Shown here: in pieces, positions 53,241-64,000 of the stretch
Numbering within the stretch: position 1 is the stretch's first letter
Layout: each line of letters begins with the position of its first letter
Source: Psococerastis gibbosa
Lineage: Eukaryota; Arthropoda; Insecta; Psocodea; Psocidae
Assembly: GCA_963971405.1 (NCBI GenBank)
Contig: OZ020492.1
Coordinates: 9,176,001-9,240,000, forward strand
Direction of reading: 5' to 3'
Length of the DNA stretch: 64,000 bases
Made by a program: the position numbers and the translations under genes
Notes under the pieces: model-generated
Seen by the model: the letters and a program-made list of their open reading frames with translations, nothing else
Database searches by the model: none
What the model was told of the DNA's origin: nothing

Positions 53241-53934
53241 CACATTGCCATCAAACTCGATGAAATGGGAGCCCATTTCTGAGAGTGTCTTGCATGTTGT
53301 TCAGGTTCTCAAGCTCCCCCTGAACTTTCAAGAGAAAGAAATGTGCACCCCCTCATAATTTACACAAAAGTTCAATCAAAGTAATGTAACAAAAGTAAAT
53401 ACTGTAGGTCCTCCAATTTTTCCCCACAATCTCAAAAAGCAACTAATTCTAATTATGGGAAATGGTATACTTTTCAAGCCAATGTAACAGATTCTTCTAA
53501 ATACTCCCATGCCGATGTAGACTAATATCTGCTATCCAACCCCCCCCCCCCCCAAATTTTGGCAAGACGGTCTTAGTGCCCTTGTACGGTATCTACCGAA
53601 ACACTGCAGCACATCATGGTAGAATGCCACCAGTACTCCCAACAGCGACTCTTTCTTTTCAATTTTTCTCCCAATACTCTGTTGCATGACCTTTCATGAG
53701 CAAATAGATCCCCGCTTTTTCTGTTTTTGCATAAAGCCAATTTTCTCATGACATTCCAATCGTAGAGTCATAATTGAGATGTTATATAAAGTAGAAGAAA
53801 TGTTCCTCTTCATTTTAATACAGTTTGTAATGGTATGTGGTTGTCACTAACACAAATTTTAGCCACAGTTTTGGAATTCCTTCCACCTGACATCCTCAGT
53901 GACATAACTGACGGCATAAGTGGGGGTCCCATAA

Positions 53935-54095
53935 TGTACATCCCAGGGCGGATTTTAGGGGGAACATACACTAGATAATATGGGTTTACAGTGGGAATTA
54001 AAAATAACAATATTTTTCAATGTTATAATCCACTGAATCTGCCCGCTAACCCCCCCCCCCCTAAATTGGAGGCAAAATCCGCCCTTGTGTACATC
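53935..54095. mobile_element. hAT-type MITE family 1, copy 2
   Basis: Element 53943-54087, ends CCAGGGCGGATTTT and AAAATCCGCCCTTG, flanked by perfect TGTACATC duplications (53935-53942, 54088-54095). About 145 bp, shortened relative to copy 1. Confidence 0.88.
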
Positions 54096-54185
54096 AAAGT
54101 GTAGAGGAATGTATTTTCTAGTTTTTGACATCTTATTTATCGCTCTACTATCGATATTTCATGAGAAATTTGAATTCGCTCCTTA

Positions 54186-54379
54186 ATTTGTAACAGGGAC
54201 CGATCCAGCCCATTTTTTTAGGGGGGGGGGTAGTTGTGGGTCAAAACAGGAGGAAAAACATGTAGGATCGATTAAATCAGAGTGTAATAAATTAATTTAC
54301 AATAGAATTACCAAATTTGGGAGGGGGCGGCAGCTACCTCCCCAGAGCCTCCCCCCCTGTATCCGTCCTTGATTTGTAC
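54186..54379. mobile_element. hAT-type MITE family 2, copy 2
   Basis: Element 54194-54371, ends CAGGGACCGATCCAG and GTATCCGTCCTTG, flanked by ATTTGTAA (54186-54193) and ATTTGTAC (54372-54379). Interior carries poly-G and poly-C runs in opposite arms. Confidence 0.82.
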
Positions 54380-54479
54380 TCAATTTTAAGAAAATGCTAG
54401 ATAATTTAATTGGCTACGTATGCAACTTCTTCACGGAGATATTGGCCGATTTAGTATAATCTGACTGGCACATTTTGTG

Positions 54480-54800
54480 TTAAATAAAAATGGTAGATGC
54501 TAATTTTGAACGGGAAGGGGGACGAGGGTTTCTCCCGGGGAAAAGTTTTGGAAATATAGGAGTAGAATGGTAGCCTTTTAGATGACTTTAATGCGGCTGG
54601 TGAGTTCAGTATTTCCCATATGGAAAGTTGAAATTGAGCTGATTTTTAAGCGCTTTATAAACTATAGTATTTCAACCATCACAGTGGAAAATTTGAAGGC
54701 AAATGAATAGTTATGTAAGCTCGGGAATCTCCCCCGGGAGAAATATATGGAAGTATAGGAGTAAAGTGGTAGGTTTTTAGTATATTACACTTATGATTAT
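54480..54800 (+). repeat. Diverged local direct repeat
   Basis: CTCCCGGGGAAAAGTTTTGG then GTAGAATGGTAG (54533-54575) recurs as CTCCCCCGGGAGAAATATATGG then GTAAAGTGGTAG (54729-54773; shown only by its blocks CTCCCCCGGG and GTAAAGTGGTAG). Unknown family. Confidence 0.4.
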
Positions 54801-55259
54801 CGGAGGAAAGTTTGTGTTATATGAACAAAAACATTTTCTTCAGGATCAGTGGTATTTTAGTCTCCTAAAGTAGAGAATCTGCGTTCTTCCGTGAATGTGT
54901 TCTCAAGACATCTACTACATGGTATTGGCCTACCAAAGTCCAAAGAATTGAACAGTATTTTGTTATGAGGCCGATCTTTGGCTAGAAGCAACAAGAGAAG
55001 ATCGGTATGAGGACATTGCTTGCCAAATTAATTGTACAATCGTGTACCGTACTGTATTCACTTTCAAACGTCTTCAACAGTGATGCTTCATTAATTCGCC
55101 TACAGCGCACCTCACGTATAGACGTAGTCGAACCCTTTTTTTGGGGTCATCCTTACCTATGGTTATGAAGGGGAAACGTGGTTATACTTTTGTGAGAAGG
55201 TTTTAGTTTCAGCATACCTAAAACAAACTTTTATCCAGTGTAAATTTAAAACTTAGGGG

Positions 55260-55457
55260 GTTATAGCCAAGGGCGGATTTTGCCTCCAACTTCGGGGGGG
55301 GGGGGGGGGGTCAGCGGTCAGGTTCAGTGGATTATAAAATTAAAAAACATAATTATTTTTAATTCCCACTGTAAAGCCATTGTTATCTAGTGTAAGTCAA
55401 TTTATTTTGGGGGGTCCGGACCCTATGACCCCCCTAAAATCCGCCCTTGGTTATAGC
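55260..55457. mobile_element. hAT-type MITE family 1, copy 3 (inverted)
   Basis: Element 55268-55449, ends CAAGGGCGGATTTTG and AAAATCCGCCCTTG, flanked by perfect GTTATAGC duplications (55260-55267 and 55450-55457). Orientation is opposite to the other two copies; the TTCAGTGGATTATAA block is shared. Confidence 0.9.
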
Positions 55458-55559
55458 CCCTTGTAGACCTGCCCCTACAGCACTTTTTTTTTGGTTCCAG
55501 TTAGTCAATTACTTCAGGGGCTAGTGTCAATCTTTCTGAATTTCAGAATTCGCATAATT

Positions 55560-55860
55560 CCGTCCGAAACCAAAACCCTACGATTCGTCTCTTCTTCCTC
55601 TTCTCTCTTAGTCTTAGTACCGCGTGAGGGGTCACTCCGCACCCATTTCTTCTACTGGACCCGGCCGGACGCTAACTTTTTGAGCTCGGCCATTGTTTTT
55701 CCTCTTGCTCCGGCGAGTTGTTGGACTCTTTCCTCGAGGGTTTTCCTCGGTTTGCCAATAGGTCTTCTACCTTGTGGCATTGCATCGCCAACCTCCTCCG
55801 GGTGGTCCCATTCTCGTCCATCCTTTGGACGATTCTACATGGAAAATTACAACCTTCTAT
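55560..55860 (-). pseudogene. Retroelement coding fragment, uncertain
   Basis: Minus strand encodes RRPIGKPRKTLEERVQQLAG and SGRVQ then KKWVRSDPSRGTK in broken frame. The R-GKPR block resembles C-termini of RTE-type LINEs, but assignment is weak. It adjoins the 5' LTR of the BEL/Pao element. Confidence 0.35.
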
Positions 55861-55897
55861 CTAAAGTCAAATATGGCTTTCTATCTGGTAAAGCCAT

Positions 55898-56418
55898 TGT
55901 CCGTGAATGCCTCGCATTGCACAAGCTAAACATAGTTGCGGGTTGTTGTCGCAGAGGTATTTACCTACCCCTAAAATCTGCTAGGTACTCTACCCCGCAC
56001 CCTGCATTGACCCTACCTGCATTCTGCATTGGCTGCATTCAGTCTTAATATTGCAACGGCTCCGATAGGTTCTAATTATTTACCTATTGTTAATTATATT
56101 AATTTTATTAGTTGTGGTTGTAGTGTCATTCGTGTTATTTTATATTATAAAGTGCTTATTGTGCTCGCCCCTGCTGGGATACTTTGCAAGCCACGGACTC
56201 CAGCAGTAGATAAGTAGCGTAGCCTATTCACCTAAAACACATACACCCAGACACCTTACAGCACCACACTATACATTACATATTATAATAGGTCTACCTA
56301 CTGTACTACACCTTCACCGAGTAAGCAGAGTACGGTAGGCTTATTCTTTTATCTCTTATTCTCTTACCGAATCATATTATTTTCATACAGTCCACTCTAT
56401 TTTCATAGGTACCTAAAC
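55898..56418 (+). repeat. 5' LTR of BEL/Pao element
   Basis: About 521 bp from TGTCCGTGAATG to GGTACCTAAAC, beyond which it no longer matches the 3' copy. Contains CTGCATTGACCCTACCTGCA-type sequence absent from the 3' LTR, so a small deletion separates them. Confidence 0.78.
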
Positions 56419-56783
56419 ATTTTTATTTTTATTTTATACTTAATTATTGGCATTGAGCCTATTAGAATCAGTAGTAGCCTATGTTATAGAGTACGGTATA
56501 AATCGTTAACCGTTATATTGGTCGTGGGGATATTACTACCCAAGGACTGGTACCTGGATCTGACCTTCTCGTCACCCTCTTTCAATAGATACTTTTAGGG
56601 GGATTTTTTTAGAATTGGCAGGTTTTACGGTCTTTATTGTTAAGACACCATTACATGGTACCGACACTATACGGCTTCTATTATTGAACTGACATTTTGG
56701 TCAATTTATGGTGTCATAGTCATTATGTTGTGCAAATAGGGGATTGAGTATAGCCTGTCCCGTTAGGTTCCCTTTCGTGAATT

Positions 56784-58700
56784 GTGGGTTCATTTATTGC
56801 GGAAATAGCGCCGACAAGATGGCGAACCGTTAGAAATGACCCTGATGCGTCTAATTGTAGCAGGCTACAAATTTTGCTTGACAAACGGTCAATGATTATT
56901 AATGACGTTAAGTCAATTTTGGCATATTTAAAATGCACCACTTCTCTCACGCCCGGAGCTCTAAAGACCAAATCTCAGCGTGCTGAATGATTGGTCACTC
57001 AATTCGAATCAATAGAGTCTGAACTGATGGATATCAATTCCGGAAGTTCGGAATCGGAATTTTTCGCTGAATATCTTGAAAGCGGTATTCTAGAAAAGGC
57101 TAGAACCGTTTCAAAGTATATATTACCTCATCATTCGGTTATCAAACGGTCCAGTAGTTGTACTCGTGTGCGGCCCGTTATGAATGCCCGTTGTCTCGGT
57201 AAGAATGGCAACTCTCTGAATTCTCAATTGCTGACGGGACCAGCATGGCAAACTAATATTTGCGATGTGTTATTGTCTTTCAGAGAAAGAAGTGTTGGTT
57301 TGATTTCCGACACTAGAAAAATGTATAATCAAGTTGTGATTGCTCCTGCTGATAGGTGTTATGAGCTTATTTTGTGGAGGTCTGCACCTGATGATGGTTC
57401 TGAGGAACTTGAGTTTACTCGTGTGCTATTCAGCATGGCACCTAGTGCATTTTTAGCACAGCAAACTATAAAGCAGTTCATTGCTGACGAGAGCGTTAAT
57501 TTCCCAATAGGTACCAACATTTTGCTGATTCAGCTATATGTTGATGATTTAATTACCATTTTAGACAGCAGCGACGACGAAATCCGATTTGCTGTCAAGG
57601 ATGCTATTGCCTTGCTGCGCCAAGGTGGCTTTGAACCCCAAAAATTTGGAAGTTCTCACCACAGCCTTTTGTTCCATCTACCGCGTGATCAATGTGAGGA
57701 TATTGATCTGCATGGCAAAAAGGCTGTATTGGGTCTATTTTGGACTTGAGCTAAAGATATTTTTATGTATCGAGTCACTGAGTTTAATTATGTATATACC
57801 AAGCGCGGAGTCCTAAGCTTTATTACATGTTGTTATGACATCATGGGACTACTTGCCACTCTTACTGAAAAAACCAGACACTTTCTCTGGAAAATATGGA
57901 AAATTGGCATTGATTGGGATGCAGTTTTTGATGAAAACTTGCGGAAAGAATGGCAAATCCTTTTGGATGGTCTGCTATTTTTACAGAAAATACGTATTCC
58001 TCGTATAATAGATTGTTTTGGTTGCCCAAAACTTGTGCTATATTGCTTTTCTCCCGGCCATTGCAAAGCCATTTTTATCCGTTGCGTATGTGAGGGTCAC
58101 GCTACTGTGACACAGATAAGGGCAAGAAGTAAAACCGTGCCAGTAAAATTCAAATCGCGTTTGACAGTCTCGAAAACTGAGCTACAAGCGGCTAATTTGC
58201 CCGTTAATAGTATGAATTCTCTTAACGAATTACCAATACAGCGAACTTATTTTTGCACAGATAGCACTATCGTGTTGTCATGGCTGCGCTTTGTTGTAAC
58301 TAAGTTGCAATTATTTGTGGCCAATTGTATTTCAATTATTTTGAGTAAAGCTAAAATTGAAGATTGGCGTTTCATTGGCTCTCAATTTAGCTGTGCTGAT
58401 CCAGCTTCCCGAGGTCTAGGCCCAGAACAGCTGCTGAACTATTTGCAATGGTGGCATGATCCACCCCTTTTGTTGCAAGTACCTAACGTACGGCGCAAGG
58501 CACCTCCGTTTTGTGATGAAATACCAGATTTAAAAGCGGAAAAGACTAGAATATTGTTGTCTTCACTGCAAAATGATTTCGACAAACGTTTTGTCGTCCG
58601 GTTTAGCTTTCCGATGAGACTAAATTGTGCATTTTCCCGGATTTTACAACTGCCTTTGGGCCCTGTAAACAAATTTTTGCCCCTGCCATTTCAAAAGTAG
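56784..58700 (+). pseudogene. BEL/Pao pol remnant: reverse transcriptase and RNase H
   Basis: First frame (56991-57749): VRPVMNARCLGKNGNSLN, VLFSMAPSAFLAQQTIKQF and LYVDDLI (57536-57556), the catalytic YVDD box of Pao-type RT, ending with a stop at 57747. After a frame change (57765-58700): YDIMGLLATL, KTELQAA, then ADPASRGLGPEQL and WWHDPPLL, the connection/RNase H region of Pao elements. Homology ends before integrase. At least one stop and one frameshift make it inactive. Confidence 0.85.
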
Positions 58701-58955
58701 GGTGCCTTAATTTTATTAGTATTAAAATTTTGTATTTTAATTTTAGCTTTAGTAGTGCATTTCATTTATCTACTATCTACTAGTATTACCTATTTTGCTT
58801 AGTGAAATTGTTTTAATTTTAAGTCTTCAATTAATTTCATTTTTTTTAAGCTTTAATATGCTTAAGATTGCAAATATAGTATATATGTATATGTATATTT
58901 TTATATATTTCTTTATTTGTTTACCTTTTGCAAGTGCCTTGCAAGGCTGGCGGTA

Positions 58956-59445
58956 TGTCCGTGAATGCCTCGCATTGCACAATCTAAACATAGTTGCGGG
59001 TTGTTGTCGCAGAGGTACCTACCTACCCCTAAAATCTGCCAGATACTCTACCCCGCACCCTGCATTCACTATTCAGTCTTAATATTGCAATGGCTCCGAT
59101 AGGTTCTAATTATTTACCTATTGTTAATTATATTAATTTTATTAGTTGTGGTTGTAGTGTCATTCGTGTTATTTTATATTATATAGTGTTTATTGTGCTC
59201 GCCCCTGCTGGGATACTCTGCAAGCCACGGACTCCAGCAGTAGATAAGTAGCGTAGCCTATTCACCTAAAACACATACACCCAGACACCTTACAGCACCA
59301 CACTATACATTACATATTATAATAGGTCTACCTACTGTACTACACCTTCACCGAGTAAGCAGAGTACGGTAGGCTTATTCTCTTATTCTCTTACCAAATC
59401 ATATTATTTTCATACAGTCCACTCTATTTTCATAGGTACCTAAAC
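58956..59445 (+). repeat. 3' LTR of BEL/Pao element
   Basis: About 490 bp, parallel to 55898-56418, ending GGTACCTAAAC at 59445 and then running into unrelated flank. Confidence 0.78.
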
Positions 59446-61149
59446 CTTCAGGAGCGTAATTTGGAGTTCCTAGTTATTAGCTTATTAGGATACGCCCCTG
59501 TTGTGAGTTAGGTACTTATTTTTTTTTTACTGAGCTATCGCAGAAAACCACAGCCATATTGAAATTTGAAGACTTTTTGGCCAGCCCCCTGAATGACTTA
59601 TGTTTGGCATTAATGCAGGTATAAAAGGGAATACAATAAAGGAACACTTATACCCTTTTGCTTTGGTATGATCCGCCTACCGGCATTTTATGACCAAACC
59701 GTTGTTCAGGAGGTGAGCCTACGTTAGGTACGAGGGAGGCGCCTAGAAAGTCCTCCGGAGTTATCATTTATTGATTGATTCTCTTATACTAGGCTTATGG
59801 CAATATCAGAGCTATTAATAATACATTTGTTACCGGTTTTTTATGGTCTTTGCTGTGGCTGAATGAAAAAAATTGAACAGTTCACTATTGGTTTTGTTCC
59901 GATTCGAATCACTCCTTTTGAATTAAAATATAAATTTACAGTGGTACAGTTAATGTTTAATAGTTAATGTGTATTGTTTAGGGTTTCATTTTTTAAACCT
60001 TGTGTACATAAAATAATTCAGCCTTTGGGGACAAGGTAAATATATTTTAACTTTCGTATTTTCCATTTATTTTATTTTTGGCACAAGACTCGACAGAGAA
60101 GGAAAATTTTTCCACCTGACCCTAATAGGAACCTGACTTAACTGGTAAAGGAAATACATATTAAAATAAATTATATCTTTGTACACATAACATAAAACAC
60201 TACATTTATTAAGAAATAATTTATTTTAAAATATGTATTCAAAATATTACAAATTCAAATAGGAGACGATTTTATTTATGGTAGAGGAAAAACGCTAATG
60301 ATATATAATATGATTCTGGCAGTATCATCCCAAATTGAGTAGTGGTCGTGATCCTATATTTTCGCTGTATGCGACATTTTGCAATGAAATTGTGTTTTTT
60401 GGCGAGTATTGTCGAATTTTGGCGCTAACCGTCAATCAATACAATTTACATACGTATCGTATGCTCCTCAATTTAATTAAGAATCCTAATTACAGTAGAA
60501 CTCGGTGATGACTCAGATTTGGGGGCAACTTATTAACGAAGATTCTATTGGCCTGACCGAAATTATTGGACCCATAACAGTTTCATATTCCAGCTCTCAT
60601 GCCTGAATAACCTAAATTAGTGTTTGTGCTATTGTTTTCATATTTAACTTTTGATTAGTGCAATTATTTATAATAACTTATACGAATCATGGGCTATTGT
60701 GCTATTATATACGACGGCCTGAATTACAGAATTATTGAGTTTTGTAATAATAAGGGTGCAAATTTAGTTAAAAAATTAATTCGGTTTGGCAATCAATGGT
60801 ACATTTCGCACCCATCTCGATTTGGTAGTTTCCCAATGTTTCATCTTTAGGAATAAATATTTCAGTAAAATAAATGTGCAATGTTTTCCCTGACAATAAA
60901 TAACATGATTTTTAAATTAAATATAATAATACAATATTGTAATTAATACTAAAGCCATACACTGCGCTTCTAAATTGGTAATAGGAACCTGATTTGTAGG
61001 AAAAAAATTACTTAGCCTACAGTTATTAACATTTACAGTTGAACAGTACAAAATTACATTTTTCAGCACATTTTAAATGAGACTAGGTATTCCATAGCAT
61101 ATGGTTCTAACTTATTCAGTATAGGTTTACGCCTGTTGCAACCTACACA
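59446..61149. other. Unassigned AT-rich intergenic stretch
   Basis: No exon, element terminus or RNA signal recognised. Contains a GGTATAAAAGGG/CCCTTTTG imperfect inverted motif at 59621-59670 of unknown meaning. Confidence 0.4.
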
Positions 61150-61326
61150 CCTATTTACAAGGCCGTGGCCAGGTTTTGATTTCGGGGGGGGGGGGGATCC
61201 AGTTTTTTTAATGTAATTTATTAATGAATTAATGGATGTATTCTTCAAATAAACAAAAAAATTATTTCGGGAGGGGGGGGTCCGGACCCCTTGGATCACC
61301 CCCCTAGGCACGGCCATGCCTATTTA
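61150..61326. mobile_element. hAT-type MITE family 4
   Basis: Element 61158-61318, ends CAAGGCCGTGGCCAGG and CCTAGGCACGGCCATG, flanked by perfect CCTATTTA duplications (61150-61157 and 61319-61326). Poly-G runs lie near both ends. Confidence 0.85.
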
Positions 61327-61853
61327 GTTGTGTTTGTATGCAATGTATTGCCATTAGAATTCCTTAGCTTGGTTTGAAATTCAATCGGCGCAAGATCTCG
61401 CAATAGGTTAACGCAGCCGAATTTTGTGTCAGCAGCATGTGGGAAAAAACGAACCAAAATTTTTTTTGCGGTACTTGCCAAAGCTGCGGCTTACTACAGC
61501 ATTTCACAGAAATAATTTTAGGGAAAAGAAAAAACGAAATTTGGCAATGACCGAAGATATTGGGCATTTATAAAATATATATTTTATTTTTTAATCAATA
61601 TAAAATATAAAATAATGATTCAGTATATCCAAGTTATAGATGCATACTATTACTTCTTTTTTTTTTAGTGACGCTTCCATTATATTGATAGATGACAGAA
61701 ATTTAATGAATTATCCAGTGAAAAATTACAACACAAAAAATTAAAAATATCTTATAAAATAATGCATCAATTTTGTAATTTTATCCAAATTTAATCTGAA
61801 CCTTTTTTACTGAAGCTAAAGAACCTTTGTAGCATAACAAACCTCTATGCAAA

Positions 61854-61863
61854 TTTATTTATT
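61854..61863 (-). terminator. Polyadenylation signal candidate for Mnx/exex
   Basis: On the minus strand AATAAATAAA lies about 100 bp after the stop codon, two overlapping AATAAA hexamers. Cleavage site not determined. Confidence 0.45.
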
Positions 61864-61959
61864 CTGCTCATAATTTCCACTGAGCAAACCATTTCATTTC
61901 TCGGAACATTTTATAAGACATACATATACATATATTTACGTACAAACAGTAAAAATATT

Positions 61960-63596
<1,637 letters not shown>

Positions 63597-63599
63597 CTA

Positions 63600-63955
63600 T
63601 ACATGAAAGGGTTCAGCTCAGAGTCAATGTGAGATTAAGAACTCTGTTTGTGGCTGATTCACTATCCAAGGCTCCACTGTCTAGAATTTTAAAAATAATT
63701 AATGAACACGGTGATCTAGACCCATTTTGCAGCCTACCTCTGTTTAAAATTTGTTTACGGGGTTTTATGAATTGACGATTGCCTATTAACGCTTACGTAA
63801 TTACTTTTAATTTTAATTTTGAATATTTCTGTGTTGTAAATTTCTAATTGCTATGTTGTTATTGTAAATGCCTTCGTTATTGGATCGATTTATTTCTGTT
63901 GTTGGCATATAATAAATATTCTATTCTATTAAAAAAACAAAAAAAAAACATGTAA
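63600..63955 (+). repeat. LINE 3' end, family Z, copy 2
   Basis: Open frame fragment RTLFVADSLSKAPLSRILKI then DLDPFCSLPLFKICLRGF is a LINE ORF2 C-terminus. The 3' UTR ends in ATTCTATTCTATT and an A-rich tail (63928-63950). It sits in the next Mnx intron and matches 13640-13800. Confidence 0.65.
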
Positions 63956-64000
63956 ACCTCTGACCATAGCTACAGGCTGCAGGTCCGACAAGACACACTG

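Larger units (their letters stand above)
55898..59445 (+). mobile_element. BEL/Pao LTR retrotransposon, internally deleted
   Basis: Two direct LTR-like repeats, 55898-56418 and 58956-59445, both starting TGTCCGTGAATGCCTCGC, share nearly all sequence apart from small indels. Between them lies BEL/Pao-type pol. The interior is only about 2.5 kb: gag, most of protease and all of integrase are missing. I could not find a target duplication. Confidence 0.82.

Overview
This is a eukaryotic, intron-rich, AT-rich genomic window. The three host genes recognised, and the mix of LINE, SINE, BEL/Pao and hAT-MITE debris, point to an arthropod, most likely an insect with a large repeat-laden genome. Exon models were built by hand from splice sites, phase continuity and remembered family sequences; no search was run.

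Layout. (1) 52-17789, + strand: the 3' two thirds of an SLMAP gene (FHA domain / coiled coil / tail anchor, a STRIPAK subunit). The window opens in the exon that closes the FHA region and ends with a C-terminal membrane anchor; thirteen exons join in one open frame. Its introns hold degenerate RTE and CR1/Jockey-like LINE pieces, a SINE and a near-perfect 350-bp fold-back element. (2) 17790-22946: intergenic DNA with a fold-back repeat, a complete 480-bp hAT-type MITE with 8-bp target duplications, and a paired YY1-like motif just upstream of the next gene. (3) 22947-37679, + strand: a complete 10-exon gene for a BNIP2/caytaxin/prune2-like BCH-domain protein (419 codons plus stop). Exons 5 and 6 are a tandem exon duplication. 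Its 7.5-kb intron 6 carries a 6.7-kb DNA transposon with 18-bp inverted repeats and TTAA target duplications, encoding a 'Mutator-like transposase domain' protein (Kolobok-like). That element was itself hit by an I-type LINE (14-bp target duplication), SINEs and hairpin repeats. (4) 37680-61959: about 24 kb without a recognisable host gene, packed with mobile DNA: SINEs of several tRNA-derived families, hairpin repeats with a hammerhead-ribozyme core, a tandemly duplicated repeat, RTE and RNase-H LINE fragments, several hAT MITEs with poly-G/C cores and clear 8-bp target duplications, and an internally deleted BEL/Pao LTR element. (5) 61960-63547, minus strand: the last two coding exons of the Mnx/HB9 (extra-extra) homeobox gene; its 5' exons lie beyond the right edge.

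The host genes are unrelated in job: SLMAP anchors a kinase/phosphatase scaffold to membranes, the BCH protein is a Rho/kinesin-linked adaptor, and Mnx is a motor-neuron and endocrine transcription factor. The novelty lies in the BNIP2 exon duplication, the nested Kolobok-like transposon, the ribozyme-bearing hairpins and the G-tract MITE families.
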